A stretch of DNA of 64,000 bases from Euclidia mi (lineage: Eukaryota; Arthropoda; Insecta; Lepidoptera; Erebidae), in NCBI GenBank assembly GCA_944739405.2, contig OX123193.2, forward strand, positions 25,689,370-25,753,369. The letters are read 5' to 3'. The number at the start of each line of letters is the position of its first letter. Position 1 is the stretch's first letter. The notes beneath the pieces were generated by a model that saw only the letters and a program-made list of their open reading frames with translations, did not search any database and had not been told where the DNA came from. Shown here piece after piece: positions 1 to 10,645 of the stretch. The position numbers and the translations under genes are program-made.

Positions 1-72
1 TTCCGCCTCTTAATAAACTTTCATACTTCGTTTCTTCAATCTGTGACTTTTACTTCGCACTCACACACTCTT

Positions 73-780
73 CTACAACCCTACAAAGCCATGTATAGCC
101 CGAGATATGTCCTCGTTCATGGCTTCCACCTCTTCATCGGGTTGCGTCGAGGTCGGAGCGTATACCTGTATGACCTTCAGCGAATACCGCTTGGATATTC
201 TGAGTATAAGGTACGCTACCCTGCTCGACACACTACCGATATTTACTACGTTAGTCACGAGAGATTTGTGGACGATGAACCCGACACTACTTTGGGACTG
301 TTGGTCGCCCTCCCGGTAGAAGAGCAAGTTACCGGAATTGAGAACTATCGAGTCCTCCCCCTGTCTTCGGTCTTCAGATAGGCCTATGATATCCCATCGC
401 AACTTGCTCAATTCTTCTTCCAGCTCGACATTCTTCTCGTCAGTCCGCTGTGTACGCGTGTTTAGTGTTGCCAGGGCCAATTGTCGTTGGTGGTGGTAAC
501 CCGATCTCTTCTGGAGATTCTTCGCACCCCTTGCCCCGCCGTTACCATGGCCGCTACCATAACCAGGACTAGCGGGGCCGCCCGGGGACTAGGGGCCGGT
601 TTTGATTAATGTGGTTCATGATTTCGGGATTTGCCGCAATCGCCACGCTTGGCAGGCGGCTTTGGTGCTGGACGCTGCTGCCCATCTAGCATCTTGGGAG
701 TTACTTCCGCCAGGTTCGGATGGTTTGACCGCCATCTTTCGGTTGACTGCTTGCGCTGGGGGGGATACTATGACGAGTAT
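73..780 (-). pseudogene. 5' fragment of a CFDP2-like/RTE-type LINE: endonuclease N-terminus
   Basis: Reading on the minus strand, 480 to 73 encodes about 135 residues. They contain the start of an APE-type endonuclease of the kind annotated as craniofacial development protein 2-like in insects: LATLNTRTQRTDEK, then LEEELSKLRWDIIGLSE, then an SVGFIVHKSL segment and an IQVYAPTS strand. These match the first third of the fold (the WD-x-IGLSE strand carries a catalytic Glu). The frame stops at 73, so the rest of the endonuclease, the RT and the 3' end are missing. From 481 to 780 a diverged upstream part reads toward it (a PTTIGPGNTK-like stretch and an EECRAGRRIEQVAMGYH-like stretch out of frame). 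It is a dead 5' fragment; fragments of the same LINE group recur at 12.2-12.5 kb and 30.3-30.6 kb. The clade is inferred from motif resemblance only. Confidence 0.75.
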
Positions 781-833
781 CTACTCATCAGAGTAACTCC
801 TCCAGTGGGCGGTGGGGTCGTCACGTCCCGACG

Positions 834-2210
834 CCAAAAGAACTTTTATTAAAATTGGGTCCAGAACGACTAGTAGAGGAATGATTATCCAAAAACTCAG
901 GCGGTAAATAATTTGAAGAAGAAGAGGTAAATTCACAATCTCTACTACGACTATCCAGCTTTTCAAATTCCTGGCTAACGGGCTGCTGTGTCAGCCAAAC
1001 TAGGAATGTCAACCACTTTAGTAGTAAGTAAACAGTTTGTGTAATTATTTAAAATTATATCTAATTCCTGCCCCTCTTAATGGGATCATCCAAACGAGAG
1101 AATAGACTCTTCATTTTTGCAATGTATAAGGTAATATTTTTATTTTCGCCTTGGTGACGAAATCTAATCGCCGACATAAGTTTGTAGTTGTGATTACGAG
1201 GGCTAAAGTCTCTTTTCAAATACAAACACAATTGTTTCCAAGAATTGACACTATCTTTAACGCTGCGGTACCAAGAAAGCGCGTCGCCAGTAAAAATCTC
1301 AAACGCAAATGCAAGAATTTTCTCGTCAGGAATAGACCTACATATCATAAACTCGTTAACTATTTTAATAAAGGCACGGACACAAGTTTTGCCGTTATAT
1401 TTAAATTTAGACAATTCCGAAAACAACTTACGATCATACGAAAAGGAGTTAAATGATGATTCGTTCGTTTTATCGAGTGAGCAACTTGTTGAGATGAACT
1501 GGCTCGCAAAGCCGACAAGCGACCGCGGAAATCTAGCCAAATAGTATCCAAAACACGGGCATCTTTAGGTACGTTCACATTCAGTCTGTTCAAGCTATGG
1601 TACACTTGGTGTAATAAGGACTCTGTACGTAAGAACAAATTATTTTCAAACTCAATTTGTAAAGTTTTAAATTATTGAATATTGTAGTAAGAGCTATTTT
1701 TATGGCGGATAGGTCATCGTTAAAAGAAAGATGAGATTCGCATAAGGTCCCGGAGTTTCTGAAACCAATTTGCTAATTTGCTTACGCAATTCGGCAACCG
1801 TAGACGACGGTTCTGTGCTCTGAATTTCTATCTCGTACTCTAATTCTGCTTTTTGAAGTAGCGAGTATTTAATTTCAAAATACATCGCTGTAGTATGTAG
1901 TACAAAAGATTAAGTTCTATCGACTATAAAAAATATATTTTGACCGGACAAGGTCACACAAGGGTTATATATATATATATACATGAGCAAAAAAAAAACC
2001 AGAAAAGGTATGAATTCGTTCCTATAGTTAAACAAAACAGTAGAAATTAGCAATTAATTACCGTAGATAATTTAAAAAGCTTCGGAATGCATGCGTCCGG
2101 CCAATATGACCTTTGCGCGACGCAGAGGGCCGAGTCGTTAAGTCGTAAGATTATAACTTGTTATAAGTGGTTGATAAAGAATTTATTATCACACGCGGCA
2201 ATAGAAAAAA
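834..2210 (-). pseudogene. Ty3/gypsy-type retrotransposon gag fragment, copy A
   Basis: Minus-strand frames at 1885-1700, 1638-1360, 1540-1061 and 1012-821 together make a broken gag. The clearest part (1540-1061) carries the retrotransposon gag core: FAFEIFTGDALSWYRSVKD, then SWKQLCLYLKRDFSPRNHNY and IRFRHQGENKNITLYIAKMK, which fits the A-x-x-W...W-x-x-L...F pattern of the Retrotrans_gag family. Several shifts and stops separate the frames. The same block occurs once more on the plus strand at 61930-63310, with the same internal order. In a live element Gag would assemble the virus-like particle; here it cannot be made as one protein. The fragment abuts the LINE fragment near 834; toward 2210 it is followed by a leader, a primer-binding site and a probable LTR, so this is the 5' end of an element in reverse orientation. 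Confidence 0.75.
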
Positions 2211-2360
2211 GTTATAATATGTAAAAAAACAGCTTACGCAGAGTAGTAAGAAAAATATATGCCACTAAAAATAATTTAACACTGCTTTGGAACGAATTCA
2301 CACATACACAGTAAAGAAATAAAATTAAAGAGCTTACCAGAAATGTGTTTTATTTGTCTA

Positions 2361-2378
2361 ATTTTCACGAGGGCGCCA
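2361..2378 (-). other. Probable tRNA primer-binding site of gypsy copy A
   Basis: On the minus strand the sequence TGGCGCCCTCGTGAAAAT starts one base after a CA-ending LTR candidate. TGGCGCC is the usual start of a primer-binding site complementary to a tRNA 3' end with CCA. Only the first eight bases are a convincing match, so the primer tRNA is not identified. Confidence 0.5.
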
Positions 2379-2379
2379 C

Positions 2380-2603
2380 TGTAACGTTGCACGTGGGTCA
2401 ACGCTACTTGGTTAAATAAAATACCAAGATTTCGTCAACAAGAAACGTTATAAAATGATTCTAAACTACTTTTAGCAATGGAAGGAAATATGAAATGCTC
2501 TAAACAATTTAGTACAAAAGGGATAAGAAAAGAGAAAGAGATGAGCCAGCTTTGAGCGGCCAGCTGAGAGTAGTGGGCGAACGACGTCAGCGACGACGTC
2601 ACA
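2380..2603 (-). repeat. Probable 5' LTR (224 bp) of gypsy copy A
   Basis: Minus strand begins TGTGACGTCG and ends AACGTTACA, i.e. TG...CA, directly next to the primer-binding site, which is where a 5' LTR should sit. The length is plausible for insect gypsy elements. No second LTR lies in the window next to either gag copy, so the outer boundary (2603) is inferred from the TG dinucleotide only. Confidence 0.4.
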
Positions 2604-3050
2604 ACCCGATACTAAATTTCCTATAGTTATTGACCGTTTGTCTCGACTGTCTTGGAAGTTGGACAAGGTCCTTGGTTAGCTGAAACTCGCAGAGAAACTT
2701 CTTTAGCCAATTCACGGCAAACATTGGGGTTCAGGCAAGGTTCCGGTGGTTTAGACTCCGATTCCACAATTTGCCGTGGTCTCGTGTCATGGCTGGTGCC
2801 TACAAGGCAATTAACTGTCATTAATGCATTTGCAAATTACATAATTAATGTTTGTAAGTCTAGCATAGAAACAACCATAGGCTCGTTTGCGTACGTCATC
2901 TTCTCTGATCTTGAGATAAATTTATAGCTATAAGATCCGCCATTATCTGAAACTGTATCAAAATTATAATGATTCATATTTTGTTTATTGGTCTTTATTC
3001 ACCAATATTTTTCACCGATACAATATAACGTTGTACACATGTATGCATGC
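2604..3050. other. Spacer with no recognised element
   Basis: Short open frames on both strands (for example 2652-2927 plus) have no motif I recognise. The sequence could be unique flank of the gypsy insertion. Confidence 0.4.
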
Positions 3051-3055
3051 ATCGA

Positions 3056-3150
3056 GTAACGCGTTTTTCTCGTTCATATTGCGCATTGCGAGTTCGTTTC
3101 TCCTCCTGTTAACGCATCTTTCTCGCTCATATTGCGCATTGCGCGTTCGG
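3056..3150. repeat. Two copies of a roughly 54-57 bp minisatellite unit
   Basis: The phrase CTCATATTGCGCATTGCG followed by GTTCGTTTCTCCT and TGTTAACGCATCTTT occurs twice in tandem. About four more diverged units of the same sequence lie at 31285-31505. The array runs straight into the 3' edge of an R1-like LINE ORF1 at 3150. Confidence 0.7.
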
Positions 3151-4520
3151 CACCGCTGCTCGCACCAGCCGGTCCCACTTCATGGTCGTTGGGCACGACT
3201 TACTGAATGCGTTGTGAGCGGTGAACACCAACCCGGCTTTCTTGCAGTTTCTGCAAGTAAGCGGCTCCCCAGCCAAGAAGTCTGCGCACTCAGCCTTCAG
3301 ATGAGGACCGCAGCAGTGACTACAGCTATCCGCCGTCTCCTTGCGGAACTTTCTGCCATGGCGGTATCCCAGGCAGTGCGTGCACTGCACTAAGGGGCTC
3401 TGATCGTCGGCCTGGATTTGCTGGAGGTCTATATGCACGAATCCTTTCGCTATTATATGCTGCCATATGGCCGATGACACATTGATCACAACATGCTCCG
3501 TGAGGGCGTTTCACGATCTTCTCCTGAACTTGACTACCGTTTCCGTTCCCCCGGCGCCGCGTCCGTGGTACACGTCCCGATGTTGGCTCCTAAGGGCCTC
3601 TATGATGTCCTGATCTGAGTTCACCCTTAGGACATCCTTAAGGACCAGCATCGGGTCCTTGTTCCGCACTTCCTGGACGGCAGTCTAGGCTGGCGTTTCT
3701 ATCCATGACGATCTTCCTATCCTTTGCCTTGCGGACTCTCTTCACTTGTATTCAGCCCTCCTTGGTGTCCACCGCTTTACGGACCTTCTCCAAAACTTCC
3801 TCATCTGTCTCTGTCTCCACGGTGGATGACACTATTATGGAGTGCAGCGTATCGAGTTTCACTACCGCCGCTGCACTGCCATGTCCTACCACATGTCTTA
3901 TTTTTTCCTCTTGTACCCATGCGTCGGAGGGTCGGGTATCACCGACGCATTCCTCGCTACCCTCCGACGGGTATTGGCCCGCCAGATGGTCATGCGGGCG
4001 CCGAACAAAACCCCCTTGGCGGCGGATGAAAGTGTTGGGCGCCGCCGCCAAAAACACCCAGCGGCCGCAGAGGATAGGGAGGTCGGCTACGCAACACCGC
4101 ATCTCCTCTTCCTCTGCGGCCCCACCGCGACGCAACGATGGTGCGCCACCATTTGGTCGCGGGAGATAGGGCGCGCGGCAACGCAACACCAACACGCCTC
4201 TTCTCCCGCGACCGCGCCCGACTGCGAGGGACAGAAGAACTGTCCCTCGCACCCGCACCATTGAACGCATCCTGCGCAGGCCTCCGTCAAGCCCACGCGG
4301 AGCGTCCACTCCTGGGATCTCGCTTAGCTTCACCGTGGGTGACCTAACCACGGTTACTGAGCCCCCCCACCACGACAAGGTGGAGAGCCCACGGAGGGGA
4401 CCACATGTCTTTCCTGTTTCCTCTAGCTCTATCTTCCGCTCACGCATTGCCTCTTTGATTTCTTCGAGCTTTTTGTCATTTTCGAGCAGCATCTGTCTTT
4501 GGGGTCTTCGCCTTTTTTAG
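3127..4520 (-). pseudogene. R1-like LINE ORF1 (gag-like, zinc knuckle), copy A
   Basis: Minus-strand frames at 4492-3752 and 3489-3127 encode pieces of a LINE ORF1 protein. The N-terminal side has a charged helical stretch (KLEEIKEAMRERKIELEE) and a TETDEEVLEKVRKAVD segment; the C-terminal side has three cysteine knuckles (VQCTHCLGYRHGRKF, CSHCCGPHLKAEC, CRNCKKAGLVFTAHNAF). ORF1 of this group is an RNA-binding chaperone that coats the LINE transcript. The last Cys of the first knuckle has become Arg, and frameshifts break the middle, so it is dead. Two related copies lie at 15.3-17.0 kb and 23.8-27.7 kb. No ORF2 follows here; the copy ends at the minisatellite at 3150. Confidence 0.75.
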
Positions 4521-4599
4521 CGCTTTTTACTCCGCCTCTGCTTCTGCCTCCTTCACCAACTCCCTCAGTCGTCAAGTCAATTTTATCACGTTTATTTGA

Positions 4600-5060
4600 A
4601 AACATTATATAACGTACTGATGGTAAGGTACATTTAATTTGTATCACACCACTCAGAAACAATACGCAAGTCGTTCTGCAAACGTAAGCAGTCAATAAGT
4701 AATGTAATCCTCGTAAATACTTTAAGGTCATCAGCGCACAAAAGGCACTGATAAGACAGACGGTCAATTAGATCATTTAATTAATAAAACTTGCGGCATT
4801 CCAGAAGATACTACTACAGGTATAGATTGATTTCCTTTAACGCTACTCCTTGTCTTCAGAGAATATCAGAAGATATCCAACGAAGAGAATTGCCCAGAAT
4901 GCCTTTGTCGAACGCTTTAGAACAATCAGTGTAGATTTTGCGTTGGTATAGTATGTTTTGCCTGATTTTGGTACGAACATTAATTTGACTGGTCTTCATC
5001 CCTTCGGTACATATCTGAAGGCCAGACTAGCCCTTATGATTGCCAGGACTCTCTTAAGGA
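4600..5060 (-). pseudogene. Highly decayed LINE reverse transcriptase fragment
   Basis: Translating the minus strand by eye across several frames gives recognisable RT islands in the right order: RPVKLMFVPKSGK (the segment before RT motif 1), a CSKAFDKG-like island (motif with catalytic Asp), a SGMPQG-like island, then a CADDLKVF-like island corresponding to the F/YxDD box, and LIDCLRLQNDL. Stops and shifts separate them. This resembles the Jockey/R1/I group of LINEs, but the clade cannot be fixed. A live protein would copy LINE RNA at a nicked target site. Its right edge coincides with a perfect hairpin at 5055-5092. Confidence 0.55.
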
Positions 5061-5092
5061 CGGGTTCACCCATTGGGGTGAACCCGTCCTTA
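5055..5092. repeat. Perfect 17-bp hairpin with ATTG loop
   Basis: TAAGGACGGGTTCACCC at 5055-5071 pairs exactly with 5076-5092 across the four-base loop ATTG. Confidence 0.9.
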
Positions 5093-5120
5093 CCTTACCC
5101 GTCCTTGGATGGCATCTACT

Positions 5121-5148
5121 TAGGGTTACTACATTGGTAGTAACCCTA
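5121..5148. repeat. Perfect 12-bp hairpin with ATTG loop
   Basis: TAGGGTTACTAC at 5121-5132 pairs exactly with 5137-5148, again across ATTG, only 28 bp after the previous hairpin. The stems differ in sequence. Confidence 0.9.
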
Positions 5149-5576
5149 GGTACTGGCCTGCCGCTTTGAAAGAATGGAAGCTGTCGAAGCCATTTTATTC
5201 TATGTGTACTAACCTTGCTCCCGGTTACATCCGCCTTGTTTAGTGTTATTTCTGCGCATCCGTGGCTTATAGCATGAGGTTATACAGCCTACAGCTTTCC
5301 TCGATAATAATCTAACAGAAAAAGATTTATTCAAATCGGACCAATAAACAAAAGAAACTAAATTCTATTAGTATAGATATTGTCTATGTTTGTACTGTAG
5401 TAGCAATAGCTTGTCTTGAAAGTGGTTCTTTTTGCTGTAATTCTTTAAACACGTGGACCCACAGGATATGCTTTGCCATAGATATACAGCGTCTGAGGTT
5501 GGTAGTGTCTTAGTGACAATATTAAGATTTCAAAGTAAAATGCGATTATTTAATAATTGTAGATCATAGGAATGTT

Positions 5577-5579
<3 letters not shown>
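5149..5579. other. Spacer with no recognised element
   Basis: AT-rich, no frame with a known motif and no obvious terminal repeats. Confidence 0.4.

Positions 5580-5642
<63 letters not shown>
5580..5642. repeat. (TA)n microsatellite, target of the LTR element
   Basis: About 60 bp of alternating TA immediately left of the LTR element; TATATTTATATG follows its right end, so the element sits inside a TA-rich tract. Confidence 0.95.
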
Positions 5643-5643
<1 letters not shown>

Positions 5644-6023
5644 GACGGGGAACCCATAAAGTTGCAGTCATCTGGTACACGTTATTCTCCTCTTGCATCT
5701 TGTGGGGATACGAAATAACACCACAGATGGATAGTAAATGTCTTCTTTAATGATTTAAGAATATCACCAATCACAATTATTCACAAACTAATCGGATGGA
5801 AACGGATGCCTTTCGTGAGCTCACTCTCGCTTACACGTCTCGACTCAACTAACTGACTTATTCGACATCGCCTCTGCACTTTGACAAATGACAGGCTGAA
5901 TGTGCTCACGAATGACATTGACATTGACGTTTCGCGAACTTGACAAGTAACAGGCACTCTCACGAGCGACATCTAGTGCTCAGTTTAGGTAACATCTTGG
6001 TATGTACGTTACGCGTTGCGACA
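5643..6023 (-). repeat. 3' LTR (381 bp) of the 5643-10356 element
   Basis: Starts TGACGGGGAACCC and ends GCGTTGCGACA on the plus strand, matching 9976-10356. On the minus strand an ATTAAAG signal followed by GT-rich sequence is compatible with an R region. Confidence 0.9.
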
Positions 6024-6068
6024 CGGCCGTCCTGCGCCTTACACGTCCTCGTGTAAGTGTTCATCTAG

Positions 6069-6306
6069 CATCCCTTAACCAGGGGCATCCCTTAACCAGG
6101 GGCATCCCTTAACCAGGGGCATCCCTTAACCAGGGGCATCCCTTAACCAGGAGCATCACTTAACCAGCGGCATCACTTAACCAGCGGCATCCCTTAACCA
6201 GGGGCATCCCTTAACCAGGGGCATCACTTAACCAGCGGCATCCCTTAACCAGGGGCATCACTTAACCAGCGGCATCCCTTAACCAGGGGCATCCCTTAAC
6301 CAGGGG
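6069..6306. repeat. 17-bp minisatellite, 14 units
   Basis: CATCCCTTAACCAGGGG repeats exactly 14 times in phase (238 bp). Two variant forms alternate: CCC/GGGG and CAC/GCGG, the latter at units 6, 7, 10 and 12. It lies just inside the 3' LTR of the retrotransposon. Confidence 0.95.
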
Positions 6307-6682
6307 CATATAAGAGTGACAAGAACTACGAATACAAACCTGCTCTATCAACATCAAGTTCAATCAGTCAGGTAATCAGGAAACTCAAAGTAAAACTGAC
6401 ATTTCACTATCGCTGTATCTCTCAAGATATTTTTTTTTTTCAAACCAAGTAAACCATAACATTTAAACTCTAGATGTGTTCATGGCTATGCATAGCCCAG
6501 TTACCTCCAGTTACTCTACTTTTTGCGAAACCCACATGGGAACGCGACTGAAACCCGACCTCAGCCAGGGCTGACTGCAATACCGCCTACTCACGGACTA
6601 CTAAGTTAGTAGACGCCGATTTCTACCGAGCTACGGCTTCACGTCAGCCTCTACCACGATCCGATCCGATCATCATGTAAAC

Positions 6683-6874
6683 TTAAACACTTTCTTCAAT
6701 ATTAGAACTATTTTGTTCTACCTCAATTTCATCAGTTGTACTTTGACCTTCAGGCATTTTTCTCAACCTGCAGAGTGCGTACTTACAGTTACGCTCAGAA
6801 TTAAGGGCTTTGCGATTATAATGATCATCGTAAAGAACTTCTGTGATCTCAAATGGGCCTTTAAGATATTTCAA
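6683..6874 (-). pseudogene. Integrase C-terminal (GPY/F) module remnant
   Basis: A 63-residue minus-strand frame begins MKYLKGPFEITEVLYDDHY and continues with RKALNSERNCKYALCRLRKM. This fits the GPY/F module at the end of Ty3/gypsy integrases (K-x-x-GPF/Y, a short beta barrel, then a basic tail). Integrase joins cDNA to the host chromosome; the catalytic core and zinc finger are absent upstream, replaced by minisatellite DNA. It is the only pol remnant of the 5643-10356 element and sets its orientation. Confidence 0.65.
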
Positions 6875-7026
6875 ACCAAGTTAACCAAATCATTAAAGCT
6901 AAGGTCTTTGGATTCTAAACCTTCTAAGCAAACTCCTTTAATAAACTACCTTCACTTTCATTGCCAGTTTCGGCCAGGTAGGTTTTAGTTATACCTTTTA
7001 CCAAGCTCCTCAGAGCCACATACAGG

Positions 7027-7134
7027 CCGCGCACCACACACGGGCCGCGCGCCACACACGGGCCGCGCGACACACACGGGCCGCGCGACACACACGGGCC
7101 GCGCGACACACACGGGCCGCGCGACACACACGGG
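7027..7134. repeat. 18-bp minisatellite, 6 units
   Basis: CCGCGCGACACACACGGG repeats six times in exact phase, with two variant first units. As 18 is a multiple of 3, minus-strand frames read a six-residue repeat, which explains the apparent ORF there; it is not evidence of a gene. Confidence 0.95.
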
Positions 7135-7350
7135 CTATGCTGGCCACCAAGCCACACTCGCAATCAGGCCGCGCCGGCCGCCAGGCTGCGCTGACCGCCA
7201 GGCTGCGTCGGCCGCCAAACCGCGCTGGTCGCCAGACTGCGCCAGCCACCATGCCGCGCCGGCGACCATGCCGCGCCGGCCACCATGCCGTGCCGGGCAC
7301 CATGCCGCGCCAGCTACCAGGCCGCGCCAGCCATCAGGCCGCGCTAGCCA
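7135..7350. repeat. Degenerate GC-rich 18-bp repeat block
   Basis: About eleven diverged units of the type CAGGCCGCGCCGGCCGCC follow directly after the six-unit array. Probably an older expansion of a related 18-bp unit. Confidence 0.75.
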
Positions 7351-9975
7351 CCAGGATTACCCAAAAAGGAAATAAATCTTCCATTAGTATTTCAAAGATT
7401 CGTCTCATTGTATACCCACTAAATAGAGTATCCGTTGTTTCAGACTTATTCAATGTCCGCACTTCGTAAATTTTAGGCGATTATCAAATTCATTTACAAC
7501 TTCACAACCGCGGAACGTAACTCCCGCCCATACTCTCAATGAACTATGTCAAAACTGGATTTGACCCCTGACAAAAACTAAAACCAAATGCGAACATGGC
7601 GAGAACCGATAAGCTACTTTCGGACAAACTGATTTCCTTTGGCTACATAGAGGCAACGACTACAGTTCTGAAATAAGCAATCGTCAGTCCATGAGCACAT
7701 TCAGATTCTCGCAACATGCTCTTGTCATACGACACAGAAACCAGAGGTAGATAATTTTAGCGATTAAAAATCAAATAAGGGCTACTTGAGTAGCAGGGTA
7801 TCCGTGATTGCGATCAACGACCACACTTTAATGTACTTCGCTCAAGGAATAAAAGAACATTATCGCACAACACTCATTCTAGTCGTTCGGCTATTCCTGA
7901 CCCAAGTCGGTGGGGAATAAAGCTACTCTAATCAAAATCATAACAGGTTTTAATGAAAACCACAACTAATTCTTTCCCTCGAAGCTGATATGTTGAACAT
8001 TGAACAACACGCATACTCGTTAAAATAATAGGAAACTCATAACAACCACCATCCGGTCACACAACACCACCCGGATAATCATTTTGAGCGTTTAACAAAG
8101 TAATCTTAAAGTAGGTTTGTTGAACATGTTGCTTTGGTTTTCCTTATGACATGCAGACTATAAGAAAATCTTACTAGGCTGCATGATAGTTTAGATGTTA
8201 AGTTTACTACCAAGTATCCAATCAGTCTTTTCAGCGTTATAATTTTGTCATGGATAGTCTAAATACGAAGCATAACCTAACCTAATCATTAGCGATATAA
8301 CAACGGACCTTACGCGTTCAAGACGATGGACAACGTTTATGATACTATGACAATGCACTCACGGCTGTCACAAAAGCTCAAGGGTAAACTTGACTAACCA
8401 GAAAGGCACTTTACCGGTCCAACCAATGGCAACGCATGGCTAAACATGCAGCCGCACAAACGGCTTATCCAGTTTATGCAAATCTACACTGACGGTAAAG
8501 TGGGTACCACAAAATTATCACAAAGACTAATAAGGTACCCATTTAATGAGAATAAGGTTAAGAATACAATCATCACTAACGATCACTAACCTAGTCCTAC
8601 CTACAATGACAATTAAAATCTCTGAAACTGATTATCGTAAAGCACTACGATGATAACTCAATCATTTTCTTCTACGTCTGATAATCGAGTTAAACAGCTT
8701 GTACTAGAAACACTATCACTCTTAAACGTCCTAAGCATAACCTGGAATTGGCCAGAGAACTCGGGGCACTTGATAAAAATTCCCAGCGTATCACATTAAT
8801 TTTAAAAATACACAGTAGGTCATTTTCACGCGTAAAATCTTAAAGTTGAATTTAATTTTACTAGTGGTGCCATCTTATAATCAGAGTAAGAAACATTTTA
8901 ATGTGCCATGTTAAAAAATTATGCACACAAAGAAGCAGGTGTAATTGAAACATCGAAATCGTCTGTACAACTCAAAATTACAACGAGTAACAGTGTCACT
9001 TTTTACTTAGGCTCTGATCAAGTTTAAACGAAAACTGTTACGTATTATCAACACCACGAGTCGATAAAATAATGGCGCTAGTAATATCTTTCGATTATGG
9101 TCAGGTTACACTAACCAACCAACCGCACTTGTTTGGAATAATGCAAGTCGGCCTGTACGCTCACTCTCGTTACTGATACAGTCCATAAAGTAAGACCGAG
9201 ACAAGATAATCTATTTGCAAGCTAGCATAATATGATCACAAGGTTCGTGAGTGCGAGCCACCCTCGCATGTAGAAGTAAAAATAATCGCTTTCTTTTTAA
9301 CCGGCGTATCAAACTCAAAACCTCCATTATACCTCCATATCTACGCTATAGCTAGGTCACTGTGGTAGTCAGACAACCATACGCTAGCATAAAATACGGC
9401 AAAGGTCAAGTGGTTCCACATTTCAGTGTCTCGTGTAGGAATCGAACCTACAACACTCGGTACGATGTGATGGCGACATCATCACAACGATTACGACATT
9501 TCCAAGGTTAAACGCGTAATGTTTTACAAGTACCGTCACTTAATAAAATTGGCAGTAGGTACCAATAAAGAAATCAGACAAAATACGCTCACCAAGGTTG
9601 CAATTGAATGCTCAGCTGATTCACCAACATAGCAGCGATAGCAGTCTCTATCGCTCGCGCCTTTGTGCACACTGCATCGCACAATATCATCCCAGGAAAC
9701 GATACGCTTTAGTGCGACCACAAGCGGGGTGCAATGCGGGTCTTGATCTTCAATTACATGTTTGCAGTCGTCACCCAAGCACGTGCATCCATATCTTGTT
9801 GCTCAGGATCGAAATCCGGTAAACAAAGGCCATGCGACGATGTAATAGGTATTTTCATGGCTTGCATCAGCGTCAGAAAATTACCATTTTGTAGTTCCAA
9901 CAGGCCCAGCAATTTTTCGTTACTAGCGTCTTAATTTTGAACACGTGGGTCGTTGTGGTCCCATCCCAATTCTGA
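7351..9975. other. Non-coding interior of the LTR element
   Basis: No frame above about 80 codons and no gag or pol motif that I can see. At about 9433-9450 the minus strand has GTAGGTTCGATTCCTAC, a perfect tRNA T-arm-like stem-loop, but no matching acceptor or D arm is present. The longest frame (9536-9778 minus, 80 residues) has a few cysteines but no recognised fold. Confidence 0.6.
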
Positions 9976-10356
9976 TGACGGGGAACCCATAAAGTTGCAG
10001 TCATCTGGTACACGTTATTCTCCTCTTGCATCTTGTGGGGATACGAAATAACACCACAGATGGATAGTAAATGTCTTCTTTAATGATTTAAGAATATCAC
10101 CAATCACAATTATTCACAAACTAATCGGATGGAAACGGATGCCTTTCGTGAGCTCACTCTCGCTTACACGTCTCGACTCAACTAACTGACTTATTCGACA
10201 TCGCCTCTGCACTTTGACAAATGACAGGCTGAATGTGCTCACGAATGACATTGACATTGACGTTTCGCGAACTTGACAAGTAACAGGCACTCTCACGAGC
10301 GACATCTAGTGCTCAGTTTAGGTAACATCTTGGTATGTACGTTACGCGTTGCGACA
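9976..10356 (-). repeat. 5' LTR (381 bp) of the 5643-10356 element
   Basis: Matches 5643-6023 along its full length. In the minus orientation the interior begins with TCAGAATTGGGATGGGACC, which is not a primer-binding site I recognise. Confidence 0.9.
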
Positions 10357-10645
10357 TATATTTATATGTATGTGTTTTCCCCTTATAGGTTGTAATATAG
10401 CACAAATTTAACGAAGAAAAGTATGGAAACAAAAAATAAATAGTGAAAATATCTTACGATATATTTACCCTAGCTTCGGATTGTAAACCTCCCGTCTTAA
10501 CCCAAAATGGTAAGTACCCAGGTATTTACCGCGTAGAATCCCATCTCTAGACGGCAGTCACTCTGTGGAAAAGCTGATATTCTGTCAAATCTGGTAAGAC
10601 CAGTACGCGGAACCCGGGTTCCGAGTCGTATTCGTCTCTGAACCC
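10357..10645. other. Spacer with a perfect GGAACCCGGGTTCC palindrome
   Basis: No coding signal. A 14-bp palindrome lies near 10608 and a second AACCCGGGTG follows about 30 bp later. The phrase CTGTGGAAAA...CTGATATT resembles 29345-29370. Confidence 0.5.

Larger units (their letters stand above)
5643..10356 (-). mobile_element. Complete but coding-poor Ty3/gypsy-type LTR retrotransposon
   Basis: Two 381-bp direct repeats, essentially identical by eye, bound a 4.7-kb element. Each reads TG...CA. The 4 bases TATA flank both sides but lie in a TA tract, so the target duplication is ambiguous. Orientation is minus: the only coding remnant, an integrase C-terminal module, is on the minus strand near the 3' end. 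The internal 3.95 kb has no other recognisable gag or pol frame and contains three minisatellite blocks. Near-identical LTRs suggest a young insertion even though the inside is non-coding, so it was probably mobilised in trans, as in LARD-type non-autonomous elements. That last point is inference. Confidence 0.85.

Noticed and set aside
2652..2927. Plus-strand 91-codon frame as a host gene
   Set aside because: No motif, no codon pattern and it overlaps an equally long minus-strand frame.
6924..7469. Long frames of repeated Cys/Arg/Ala or Gly/Pro residues on both strands
   Set aside because: Produced by an 18-bp minisatellite, which keeps any frame open; no start context or conserved domain.
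9420..9500. tRNA gene suggested by the T-arm-like GTAGGTTCGATTCCTAC
   Set aside because: No acceptor partner or D arm at the right distance; best seen as a relic.
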